A stretch of 10,429 bases of DNA from Wocania_A sp964021735. Lineage in GTDB: Bacteria; Bacteroidota; Bacteroidia; Flavobacteriales; Flavobacteriaceae. Each line of letters opens with the position of its first letter. Position 1 is the first letter of the stretch. The notes beneath the pieces were generated by a model. It ran no database searches. It worked only from the letters and a program-made list of their open reading frames with translations, and had not been told where the DNA came from. This document shows positions 1-6,379 of this stretch, in pieces. The translations under genes were made by a program, and so were the position numbers. Location: positions 1 through 10,429 of the forward strand of contig NZ_CAXIBN010000116.1 in NCBI RefSeq assembly GCF_964021735.1, in the 5' to 3' direction.

Positions 1-86
1 TAAATATTGATGCTGTTACAGGTGGGTTTAATTTTCAAAATGCATGGACAGGAGCATTTATTGCAGCTAAATCTATATCAGAATAA
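1..86 (+). CDS. C-terminal end of an unidentified protein (partial)
   Basis: An open frame enters from the left edge (first full codon at 3) and ends with TAA at 84-86, giving 27 visible residues that start NIDAVTGGFNF and end AAKSISE. The D-A-V-T-G string recalls the conserved D-A-[VI]-[ST]-G segment of FMN-binding (NqrC/RnfG-type) domains, but the usual following A-T-x-T-S is not present, so I do not assign a family. The stop codon directly touches the ATG of the next gene, which suggests co-transcription with the DUF1697 gene. Confidence 0.6.
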   Translation, partial: NIDAVTGGFNFQNAWTGAFIAAKSISE

Positions 87-623
87 ATGAGTACTTATAT
101 TGCTTTATTAAAAGGTATTAATGTTGGAGGGTATAAAAAAGTACCCATGGCAGATTTACGTACATTACTTGCCAAATCTGATTTAAAAAATGTGCAAACC
201 TATATTCAAAGTGGTAATGTAATATTTCAATCTTCAAAAGAAAACACTTTATCTATCGAAGAAGTAATTCAAAAGGCCATTATCGCCCATTTTGGGTTTG
301 AAGTATCTGTTTTAGTAAAAACAAGAGGTGATTTGAAACGCATTTTTGATGCTAGTCCATTTATAGAAGAAAAGAAATTAAAGAGCTATTTTATGTTATT
401 ACATAATAAACCGGAGGAAGAATTGGTGAGAGTAGCTTCTAAAAAAGTATACGATGGCGAAGAATATCACATCATTAATGATTGTATTTATTTTTATTGT
501 GAAAAAGGATATGGTCAAGCTAAATTCAATATGAATTTTTTCGAAAAAAAACTTAAAACAACTGCAACAGCAAGAAACTATAATACAATGGTAAAGTTAT
601 TATCTTTGTCAGTAGAAAAATAA
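87..623 (+). CDS. DUF1697 family protein
   Basis: This 178-residue protein is a full-length DUF1697 member. The family signature is at the N terminus: YIALLKGINVGG (residues 4-15), then KVPMADLR (18-25), and TYIQSGNVIF (38-47). The molecular function of the family is not established; it is a small soluble domain with no signal peptide or membrane segment visible here. The ATG follows the upstream stop codon with no gap (TAA|ATG), so translation is probably coupled to the preceding gene. Only a second TAA separates its stop from the start of the next gene at 627. Tight packing with mevalonate-pathway genes suggests a shared transcript, but that alone says nothing firm about function. Confidence 0.93.
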   Translation: MSTYIALLKGINVGGYKKVPMADLRTLLAKSDLKNVQTYIQSGNVIFQSSKENTLSIEEVIQKAIIAHFGFEVSVLVKTRGDLKRIFDASPFIEEKKLKSYFMLLHNKPEEELVRVASKKVYDGEEYHIINDCIYFYCEKGYGQAKFNMNFFEKKLKTTATARNYNTMVKLLSLSVEK

Positions 624-626
624 TAA

Positions 627-1709
627 ATGACAGTAAAAGATTTTATTCCAACAGCATATAAAAATTTAATAGAAAAAGGAAGTTACATTTGGTCGTCGCC
701 AAGTAATATCGCTTTAGTAAAATATTGGGGTAAAAAGGAACATCAAATCCCAGAAAACCCATCCATAAGTTTTACGCTAGATAGCTGTAAAACAACAACT
801 ACTTTAAGATTTTCTAAAAAAGAAAATAATAATGAATTTTTATTTGATGTATTTTTAGATGGCGAAAAGAAAGACGATTTTAAGCCAAAAATTGAAACTT
901 TTTTTAAACGTATTGAAGCTTATTTACCATTTTTAAAAGGCTATTATTTTAAAATTGAAACGTCAAATACATTTCCGCACAGTTCGGGTATTGCGTCATC
1001 AGCTTCTGGGATGAGCGCTTTAGCTTCATGCTTAATGAGTCTTGAACGGTCACTGAGCGGAGTGGAAGTGACAGATGAATACTTTACTCAAAAAGCATCA
1101 TTTTTATCTCGATTAGGTTCAGGTAGTGCATGCAGAAGTTTGGAAGGTGATTTGGTGGTTTGGGGTAAACATGATGAAATTGATGGAAGTTCAGATTTAT
1201 TTGGAGTAAAATATCCTTTTGAAGTCCATCAAAACTTTAAAAATTATAACGATACTATTTTACTTGTAGATAAAGGCGAAAAGCAAGTAAGTAGTACGGT
1301 TGGGCATAATTTAATGCACAATCATCCCTTTGCTCAAGAACGATTTAAGCAAGCTCATAGCAACCTGTCGAGTTTAATAGATGTATTTAAAACAGGAGAT
1401 TTAAAATCATTTATCAAAATTGTTGAAAGTGAAGCTTTAACCCTTCATGCTATGATGATGACCAGTATGCCATATTTCATTTTAATGAAGCCAAACACAT
1501 TAGAAATTATTAATAAAATATGGGTATTTAGGCAAAAAACAAGCTCAAATGTATGTTTTACTTTAGATGCTGGTGCGAATGTACATGTATTATACCCAGA
1601 AGCAGAAACAGAAATGGTGAACGAATTCATTAATAATGAATTAGTTGCATATTGCCAAAACGGTCATTATATTTGCGACAGAATTGGTTTTGGTGCAAAA
1701 CAATTGTAA
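627..1709 (+). CDS. mvaD: Diphosphomevalonate decarboxylase family protein
   Basis: GHMP-kinase-fold decarboxylase of the mevalonate pathway, which converts mevalonate 5-diphosphate with ATP to isopentenyl diphosphate, CO2, ADP and phosphate in the cytoplasm. Seen in the 360 residues: SPSNIALVKYWGKK (24-37), the family N-terminal signature; NPSISFTLD (44-52); the phosphate-binding loop FPHSSGIASSASG (116-128); SRLGSGSACRS (161-171); and FTLDAGANVHVL (311-322), with the conserved acidic residue D314. Length fits the family. The start at 627 comes just after two consecutive stop codons. Residues 141-149 (RSLSGVEVT) are encoded by a 24-bp palindromic repeat unit (see the repeat at 1049-1072). 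A mevalonate kinase-like gene follows after 26 bp. The related activity on mevalonate 3,5-bisphosphate cannot be excluded by reading alone. Confidence 0.92.
   Translation: MTVKDFIPTAYKNLIEKGSYIWSSPSNIALVKYWGKKEHQIPENPSISFTLDSCKTTTTLRFSKKENNNEFLFDVFLDGEKKDDFKPKIETFFKRIEAYLPFLKGYYFKIETSNTFPHSSGIASSASGMSALASCLMSLERSLSGVEVTDEYFTQKASFLSRLGSGSACRSLEGDLVVWGKHDEIDGSSDLFGVKYPFEVHQNFKNYNDTILLVDKGEKQVSSTVGHNLMHNHPFAQERFKQAHSNLSSLIDVFKTGDLKSFIKIVESEALTLHAMMMTSMPYFILMKPNTLEIINKIWVFRQKTSSNVCFTLDAGANVHVLYPEAETEMVNEFINNELVAYCQNGHYICDRIGFGAKQL
1049..1072 (+). repeat. Palindromic GAGCGnAGTCGAA-type repeat inside mvaD
   Basis: A 24-bp unit has perfect 6-bp arms, GTCACT (1049-1054) and AGTGAC (1067-1072), around the core GAGCGGAGTGGAA (1056-1068). 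The core matches the intergenic copy at 2682-2694 (GAGCGCAGTCGAA) except at two positions. I recall such units as common dispersed palindromic repeats between genes in Flavobacteriia. This one is read in frame and supplies residues 141-149 of the decarboxylase, between the conserved phosphate-loop helix and the TDEYF segment. Confidence 0.6.
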
Positions 1710-1735
1710 CTTTATACTCAAGGCAGATTTAAATA

Positions 1736-2665
1736 ATGAAAGGACCTCTTTTTTACTCAAAAATATTACTCTTTGGAGAATATGGAATCATTAAAGATTC
1801 TAAAGGTTTATCAATTCCATATAATTTTTATAATGGAGCTTTAAAGACAGACGAAAACCCTTCTGAAGAAGCTTTAACTTCAAATGAAAGCTTAAAGAAA
1901 TTTGTTAATTATTTGAGTAATATTGATTCAGAATTAGTGGTTTTTGATATTGATACACTTCAAGAAGATGTTGAAGCAGGAATGTATTTCGATTCTTCTA
2001 TCCCACAAGGTTATGGTGTGGGAAGTAGTGGCGCTTTAGTAGCAGCTATTTACGATAAATATGCCCAAGATAAAATCACGGTTTTAGAGAATTTAACTAG
2101 AGAAAAATTACTTAAATTAAAATCGATTTTTTCTGCAATGGAATCGTTTTTTCATGGTAAATCTTCAGGTTTAGATCCTTTAAATAGCTATTTAAGTATT
2201 CCTATTTTAATAAATTCTAAAGATAATATTGAAGCCACTGGTATTCCATCACAAAATACCGAAGGGAAAAATGCAGTGTTTTTATTAGATAGTGGTATTA
2301 TAGGAGAAACTGCTCCTATGGTTAGTATTTTTATGGAAAATATGAAACAAGAAGGTTTTAGAAAAATGCTAAAAGATCAATTCATTAAGCATACAGATGC
2401 TTGTGTTGACGATTTCTTAAAAGGCGATATTAAATCGTTATTTAGTAATACCAAGCAATTATCAAAAGTGGTTTTAAATCATTTTAAACCCATGATACCT
2501 AAGCAGTTTCATGAGCTTTGGAAAAAAGGTATTGAAACTAACGAATACTATTTAAAGCTTTGTGGCTCAGGTGGTGGTGGTTATATTTTAGGTTTTACTG
2601 AAAATATTGATATTGCAAAACAGTCTTTAAAAGATTATAAGTTAGAAGTGGTTTATAACTTTTAA
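1736..2665 (+). CDS. Mevalonate kinase-like GHMP kinase
   Basis: A 309-residue GHMP kinase, most likely phosphorylating mevalonate with ATP in the cytoplasm. Seen: an N-terminal SKILLFGEYGII (8-19), the K-x-x-L-x-G-E-[YH] entry motif of the family; the phosphate-binding loop PQGYGVGSSGA (90-100); HGKSSGLDPLNSY (140-152), in which D147 aligns with the catalytic Asp of mevalonate kinases (S-G-x-D); and the C-terminal glycine loop CGSGGGGYILGF (276-287). It sits 26 bp after the decarboxylase gene on the same strand. The family is clear. The exact substrate (mevalonate or phosphomevalonate) is inferred from context, and flavobacteria often carry further GHMP kinases elsewhere, so a phosphomevalonate kinase role remains possible. 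Confidence 0.85.
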   Translation: MKGPLFYSKILLFGEYGIIKDSKGLSIPYNFYNGALKTDENPSEEALTSNESLKKFVNYLSNIDSELVVFDIDTLQEDVEAGMYFDSSIPQGYGVGSSGALVAAIYDKYAQDKITVLENLTREKLLKLKSIFSAMESFFHGKSSGLDPLNSYLSIPILINSKDNIEATGIPSQNTEGKNAVFLLDSGIIGETAPMVSIFMENMKQEGFRKMLKDQFIKHTDACVDDFLKGDIKSLFSNTKQLSKVVLNHFKPMIPKQFHELWKKGIETNEYYLKLCGSGGGGYILGFTENIDIAKQSLKDYKLEVVYNF

Positions 2666-2673
2666 ACTTCTCT

Positions 2674-2699
2674 GTCACCTTGAGCGCAGTCGAAAGGTC
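2674..2699 (+). repeat. Palindromic GAGCGnAGTCGAA-type repeat, intergenic copy
   Basis: Between the kinase and the UbiA gene lies a short palindromic unit with arms ACCTT (2677-2681) and AAGGT (2694-2698) around the core GAGCGCAGTCGAA (2682-2694). It shares the core with the copy inside mvaD but has different arm sequences. The in-frame TTG at 2680 falls inside this element and is not a credible start codon. The stem could form in the transcript between the two genes, but there is no T-run after it, so it is not an obvious terminator. Confidence 0.65.
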
Positions 2700-2718
2700 T
2701 TTTACTAAATTAATTTTC

Positions 2719-3621
2719 ATGTTCAACCGAAGACAGAAATATATACTAATAAAATTCTTCAGTATGTTTTCTGTGGTTCGTGGTTATAATATTTTAGTTA
2801 TTGTTCTAGCTCAGTATTTAGCAGCTATTTATATTCTTGCTCACGATAAACCACTAAAAAGTGTCCTTTTTGATATTAATTTACTCATGTTGGTCTTGGC
2901 ATCGGCAGCGACCATTGCTGGCGGTTATATTATTAATAATTTTTACGACTCAGAAAAAGACTTAATTAATCGTCCGCATAAATCAAAATTAGATAGGTTG
3001 ATAAGTCAAAATACAAAACTGTCATTCTATTTTGTACTAAATTTTATAGCAGTTATTATGGCAAGTTATGTGTCGTTTAAGCCCGTTATCTTTTTTTCTG
3101 TTTATATTTTTGGTATTTGGTTTTATTCGCATAAACTAAAAAAACTTCCATTTATAGGTAATTTAACATCGGCAATTTTAACTATAACTCCATTTTTTGC
3201 CATTTTTATGTATTACAAAAATTTTGAAACTGTCATTTTTGTGCATGCCTTATTTCTGTTTTTAGTTGTTTCGATGAGAGAACTCACCAAAGACTTAGAA
3301 AACATTAAAGGTGATTTACTTTTAAACTATAAAACTATACCAATTGCTTATGGTGAAAGAGCATCTAAAGCTATGCTTACAATGTTATCTGTACTAACAT
3401 TAATACCAATATACTTATTAGTGTGTCGTTTCGAAATTGGTTTTATGTATATCTATTTTTATTTATGTATTGTGTTACTACTAGGATTTCTGTTATTGCT
3501 TTGGAAAGCTAAAACAAAAGTACATTATTTAGTACTTCATAATGTTTTAAAGTTTATCATTTTAGCTGGTGTTTTTAGTATAGTTTTAATTAATGTTGAT
3601 TTGGTATTGAACAGAATTTAA
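2719..3621 (+). CDS. UbiA-family prenyltransferase (geranylgeranylglycerol-phosphate geranylgeranyltransferase-like)
   Basis: Integral membrane prenyltransferase of 300 residues. Seen: about eight to nine hydrophobic segments; the first Asp-rich motif NNFYDSEKD (N74, D77, D81), which binds prenyl diphosphate through Mg2+; and the second motif DLENIKGD (D192, E194, D199). Flavobacterial homologues are annotated as geranylgeranylglycerol-phosphate geranylgeranyltransferase, the archaeal ether-lipid enzyme, but the acceptor in bacteria is uncertain. I chose the ATG at 2719 because the frame upstream to a TTG at 2680 translates the palindromic repeat; an ATG at 2764 (MFSVVRGYN) would also keep all motifs. 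It follows two mevalonate-pathway genes, consistent with use of an isoprenoid diphosphate. A quinone or other lipid prenyltransferase is the main alternative. Confidence 0.82.
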   Translation: MFNRRQKYILIKFFSMFSVVRGYNILVIVLAQYLAAIYILAHDKPLKSVLFDINLLMLVLASAATIAGGYIINNFYDSEKDLINRPHKSKLDRLISQNTKLSFYFVLNFIAVIMASYVSFKPVIFFSVYIFGIWFYSHKLKKLPFIGNLTSAILTITPFFAIFMYYKNFETVIFVHALFLFLVVSMRELTKDLENIKGDLLLNYKTIPIAYGERASKAMLTMLSVLTLIPIYLLVCRFEIGFMYIYFYLCIVLLLGFLLLLWKAKTKVHYLVLHNVLKFIILAGVFSIVLINVDLVLNRI

Positions 3622-3662
3622 TAAAATGGAAGACCTTAAATCTTAAATCGTAATTTTAGCTA

Positions 3663-3670
3663 TATCTTTG
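3663..3670 (+). promoter_or_regulatory. Bacteroidota-type -7 promoter box (TAnnTTTG)
   Basis: TATCTTTG is a perfect match to the TAnnTTTG element used by the primary sigma factor of Bacteroidota. It lies 17 bp before the ATG at 3687, which would give a very short leader. The -33 partner is weak: no clear TTG occurs at the expected distance (around 3641-3644). It suggests that the pseudouridine synthase-like gene can be transcribed independently of the isoprenoid genes. Confidence 0.5.
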
Positions 3671-3686
3671 CATTAAAATTTAAGTA

Positions 3687-4529
3687 ATGAGTAAACAACA
3701 AGGTGGACAAAGAAAAGGAAAAACTTCTGTAGAGGGTTCTAAAAAGAACTTTAAAAAAAGTTATGTAAAAGGAAATACACCTTTTAAAAAGGCAGAACCT
3801 AAGCCCAAAAAACCATCTAATCCAGATGAGATTCGTTTAAACAAATATGTGGCTAATTCTGGTATGTGTTCGCGTCGTGAGGCTGATGTGCATATTGCCA
3901 CAGGTTTGGTTTCTGTAAACGGAAAAGTAATTACCGAAATGGGTTATAAAGTAAAAATAGGTGATGAAGTGCGTTACGATGGTGCGCGTATAAATCCAGA
4001 AAAGAAAGCTTACGTTTTACTTAATAAACCAAAAGGATTTGCAACTACTACAAGCGAAGGTAAAGGCAGAACGGTAATGGATTTAGTATCTAATGCAACA
4101 TCGTCTAGAATAAAACCAATAGGGCGTTTGGGTAGAAATTCAAAAGGATTATTGTTGTTTACAAATGATGATGCTATTGTAGATAAATTCACCAACTCTA
4201 AAAATGGTGTGGCACGTTTATTTCACATTGAATTGAATAAAAACTTAAAGCTTGAAGATTTAAAGAAAATTCAAGAAGGTTTTAAAGTTCAAGGTAAACT
4301 TGTTGCTGTTGAAGAGATTAGTTATATTGATGGTGCTTCCAAAAAAGAAATAGGCTTAAAAATTAAAAACACAGGCAACACAATTATTCGTACTATTTTT
4401 GATTATTTAAAGTACGAGATAGAAAATTTAGATTGTGTAGCTATTGGGCATTTAACTAAAAAAGATATTCCGCGTGGTAGTTGGAAGCATTTAACCGAGC
4501 AGGAATTGAATACGCTAAAAATGCTTTAA
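3687..4529 (+). CDS. Pseudouridine synthase (RsuA/RluB family) lacking the catalytic Asp
   Basis: A 280-residue protein of the RsuA/RluB/RluE/RluF family, which isomerise uridine to pseudouridine in rRNA. Order of parts: a basic, probably disordered N-terminal tail (1-45, rich in K, G and Q); an S4 RNA-binding domain (about 48-99: IRLNKYVANSGMCSRREAD); and the synthase domain from YVLLNKPKGF (109-118) to the LTEQEL segment (269-274). Oddity: the motif normally G-R-L-D-x-x-[ST]-[ST]-G reads GRLGRNSKG (146-154), so Gly149 (codon GGT) replaces the nucleophilic Asp and the Thr/Ser is Lys. The usual R-N-x-x-[VI]-R-R-[MI]-F segment is NTIIRTIFDY (231-240). The frame is intact and the fold signatures remain, so it may be an RNA-binding, catalytically inactive paralogue. 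It has its own promoter-like box. Confidence 0.85.
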   Translation: MSKQQGGQRKGKTSVEGSKKNFKKSYVKGNTPFKKAEPKPKKPSNPDEIRLNKYVANSGMCSRREADVHIATGLVSVNGKVITEMGYKVKIGDEVRYDGARINPEKKAYVLLNKPKGFATTTSEGKGRTVMDLVSNATSSRIKPIGRLGRNSKGLLLFTNDDAIVDKFTNSKNGVARLFHIELNKNLKLEDLKKIQEGFKVQGKLVAVEEISYIDGASKKEIGLKIKNTGNTIIRTIFDYLKYEIENLDCVAIGHLTKKDIPRGSWKHLTEQELNTLKML

Positions 4530-4559
4530 TTTATTAATAAAAAAAAGACTATTAAATCC

Positions 4560-4588
4560 TTGTAATTAAAAAAAAAGTATTTCATTTG
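4560..4588 (+). promoter_or_regulatory. Candidate promoter for the leader RNA and the polyamine genes
   Basis: TTG at 4560-4562 is followed after 18 bp by TTCATTTG (4581-4588), which matches TAnnTTTG except at the second base. Spacing is as expected for Bacteroidota -33/-7 promoters. Transcription would begin near 4593-4596, just before the structured segment. No better TAnnTTTG was seen in 4530-4854; CAAATTTG at 4768-4775 is a weaker alternative with no upstream TTG. Confidence 0.45.
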
Positions 4589-4600
4589 TAATGCATTTAG

Positions 4601-4763
4601 CTGAACAAATTGAACCCTGTTTCTGTGTTCGGGCTTTTGAAAATTAGGAAGTCATATTCAAAAGCAGCTTATAGGATAAGCGACCGAATTTTAAAGCTAA
4701 CTTCCGTTTTACCTATCTATGCTAGTCAGCATAACTACGGCTTTATACCTACTACACAAAGCC
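4601..4763 (+). promoter_or_regulatory. Candidate structured leader RNA (riboswitch-like) upstream of arginine decarboxylase
   Basis: The 325-bp gap between 4530 and 4854 has no convincing gene but holds a dense set of exact complementarities. P1 TTCGG (4628-4632) pairs with CCGAA (4684-4688) and closes two adjoining hairpins: P2 GCTTTTGAA (4633-4641) with TTCAAAAGC (4657-4665), 9 bp, and P3 GCTTAT (4667-4672) with ATAAGC (4676-4681). This is a compact three-way junction. The P2 loop sequence GGAAGT (4647-4652) is complementary to ACTTCC (4700-4705). The P3 loop TAGG (4672-4675) is complementary to CCTA (4712-4715). Two more hairpins follow: P4 TATGCT/AGCATA (4718-4723, 4728-4733) and P5 GGCTTT/AAAGCC (4739-4744, 4758-4763). 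I do not recognise a known riboswitch class. That it is a functional RNA is inference from one sequence. Confidence 0.6.
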
Positions 4764-4801
4764 AAATACAAATTTGATACACATCATTATTGTTTGTTTT
4801 T

Positions 4802-4821
4802 AAACAGTTTAAACTGTTTTT
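4802..4821 (+). terminator. Terminator- or attenuator-like palindrome before arginine decarboxylase
   Basis: A perfect 18-bp palindrome, AAACAGT-TTAA-ACTGTTT (4802-4819), runs into a T-run (4817-4821) on the + strand. It can form a 7-bp, AT-rich hairpin with a TTAA loop followed by U residues. It lies between the structured RNA segment and the ATG at 4855, where it could end a short RNA or attenuate the polyamine transcript. Low GC makes it a weak terminator; an operator dyad is an alternative reading. Confidence 0.45.
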
Positions 4822-4854
4822 CTATCTAAATCTCACAACTTTTTAAAAATAATA

Positions 4855-6315
4855 ATGAATACTAAATATATTGATTTAATCAATCAAACTTTTGATTTTC
4901 CGCAAGACGAATTTAAGCTTCAAGGTAATAAACTTAATTTTCATGATGTTAACCTAATGCAATTGGTTGAGCAATATGGGGTGCCATTAAAATTTACTTA
5001 CTTACCTCAAATTTCTAATAACATAAATAGAGCAAAACAATGGTTTGAAAATGCTATTGAAAAACATAATTACAAAGGTAAATACAACTATTGCTATTGT
5101 ACTAAAAGCTCGCACTTTAAGCATGTTTTACACGAAGCATTAAAAAACGATATTCATATTGAAACCTCTTCAGCTTTTGATATTGATATTATTGAAAGCC
5201 TAAAAAGCGAAGGTAAAATCACTAATGATACCTTTGTAATTAGTAATGGTTTTAAGCGTGCGCAATATGTAACTAATATAGCAAGACTTGTTAACAGCGG
5301 ACATAAAAACTGCATTCCAATAATTGATAATTATGAAGAAATCGATTTACTTTCGCAGGAGATAAACGGAAAATTTAATGTTGGTATTCGTATAGCTTCA
5401 GAAGAAGAACCAAAGTTCGAATTCTATACATCGCGCCTAGGTATTGGCTACAAAAACATTGTGCCCTTTTATAAAAATCAAATCCAGAATAATAAAAAAG
5501 TAGAACTTAAAATGCTTCACTTTTTTATTAATACCGGTATTCGTGATAATGCTTATTACTGGAACGAACTTTTAAAATGCTTAAAGGTTTATACTAGTTT
5601 AAAGAAAATTTGCCCAACTTTAAACAGTTTAAATATAGGTGGCGGATTTCCAATTAAAAACTCATTAGTTTTCGATTTTGATTATGAGTATTTAGTTGAT
5701 GAAATTGTAAATCAAATTAAAGTAACTTGTGAAGAAGAAGGAGTAGATGTGCCAAATATTTTTACAGAGTTTGGAAGCTTTACTGTTGGAGAAAGTGGTG
5801 GGGCGATTTACGAAATACTTTACCAAAAACAACAAAACGATCGTGAGAAGTGGAACATGATTAACTCATCATTTATTACAACCTTACCAGATACTTGGGC
5901 CATTAATAAGCGATTTATTATGTTACCATTAAACCGTTGGAACGATAGTTATGAGCGTGTTTTATTGGGAGGTTTAACCTGTGATAGTGATGATTATTAC
6001 AATAGCGAACAACACATGAATGCTATTTATTTACCAAAATACAACAAAGAAAAACCATTATATATTGGGTTTTTCAATACAGGTGCTTACCAAGAAACTA
6101 TTGGAGGATTTGGAGGTTTACAGCACTGTTTAATTCCAACACCAAAGCATATTTTAATTAATAAAGACGCAGATGGAAATATAACAACCGAATTATTTTC
6201 TGAACAACAGAAAAGTGAAGATTTACTAAAAATTTTAGGTTACGATAAAAAGCCTGAAACAAACGGAGTACAAACAACTAATACAGAAGTTGATTTGCAA
6301 TTAGCAGATAAATAA
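4855..6315 (+). CDS. speA: Arginine decarboxylase (alanine racemase-fold, PLP-dependent)
   Basis: Predicted to decarboxylate L-arginine to agmatine in the cytoplasm, the first step of the polyamine route. Seen in 486 residues: YCYCTKSSHFKHVL (79-92), with K84 in the position of the PLP-binding lysine; HIETSSAFDI (101-110); the phosphate-binding GGGFP (262-266); EFGSFTV (305-311), replacing the usual E-P-G-R; GLTCDSDD (373-380), with the cysteine-containing active-site motif from the second subunit; and FNTGAYQ (407-413). It is much shorter than E. coli SpeA (about 650 residues) but typical of what I recall for flavobacteria. The C-terminal 25 residues are polar and probably disordered. An agmatinase-family gene next door supports arginine rather than ornithine or carboxynorspermidine as substrate. 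It is preceded by the candidate leader RNA. Confidence 0.85.
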   Translation: MNTKYIDLINQTFDFPQDEFKLQGNKLNFHDVNLMQLVEQYGVPLKFTYLPQISNNINRAKQWFENAIEKHNYKGKYNYCYCTKSSHFKHVLHEALKNDIHIETSSAFDIDIIESLKSEGKITNDTFVISNGFKRAQYVTNIARLVNSGHKNCIPIIDNYEEIDLLSQEINGKFNVGIRIASEEEPKFEFYTSRLGIGYKNIVPFYKNQIQNNKKVELKMLHFFINTGIRDNAYYWNELLKCLKVYTSLKKICPTLNSLNIGGGFPIKNSLVFDFDYEYLVDEIVNQIKVTCEEEGVDVPNIFTEFGSFTVGESGGAIYEILYQKQQNDREKWNMINSSFITTLPDTWAINKRFIMLPLNRWNDSYERVLLGGLTCDSDDYYNSEQHMNAIYLPKYNKEKPLYIGFFNTGAYQETIGGFGGLQHCLIPTPKHILINKDADGNITTELFSEQQKSEDLLKILGYDKKPETNGVQTTNTEVDLQLADK

Positions 6316-6330
6316 AACAATGAAATCGTC

Positions 6331-6379
6331 ATGATTAAAATAATCTTTAAATACTCAGTCTAAAGATTGCTTTAATCAT
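6331..6379 (+). repeat. Long imperfect inverted repeat (hairpin) between speA and speB
   Basis: ATGATTAAA (6331-6339) pairs with TTTAATCAT (6371-6379), and AATCTTTA (6342-6349) with TAAAGATT (6361-6368). Between them are a single A/C mismatch and a G-U pair, and the apical loop is 11 nt (6350-6360). This makes an almost continuous 19-step stem in the 107-bp gap. No T-run follows on either strand, so it is not a plain intrinsic terminator; mRNA processing, mRNA stability or a protein-binding dyad are possible. Confidence 0.6.

Noticed and set aside
1445..1630. Antisense open frame in mvaD, and similar antisense frames at 4010-4195, 6379-6660 and 9295-9534
   Set aside because: They lie opposite conserved coding sequence, show no recognisable domain and fit shadow frames of the real genes.
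2680..2718. TTG-initiated N-terminal extension of the UbiA protein
   Set aside because: It translates a palindromic repeat; the ATG at 2719 gives a normal family N terminus.
4591..4647. Small open frame (18 codons, MHLAEQIEP...) with one Arg codon at the start of the leader, possible regulatory leader peptide
   Set aside because: It begins upstream of or at the predicted transcript start, contains only one arginine codon (CGG), overlaps the strands of P1 and P2, and frames of this length are common by chance. Conservation across relatives would be needed to revive it.
4628..4763. tRNA-, tmRNA- or known riboswitch-like cloverleaf
   Set aside because: The junction has no acceptor stem with CCA, no T-loop GTTCRA sequence and no tmRNA tag frame, and I could match it to none of the riboswitch consensus patterns I know (SAM, cobalamin, TPP, guanidine).
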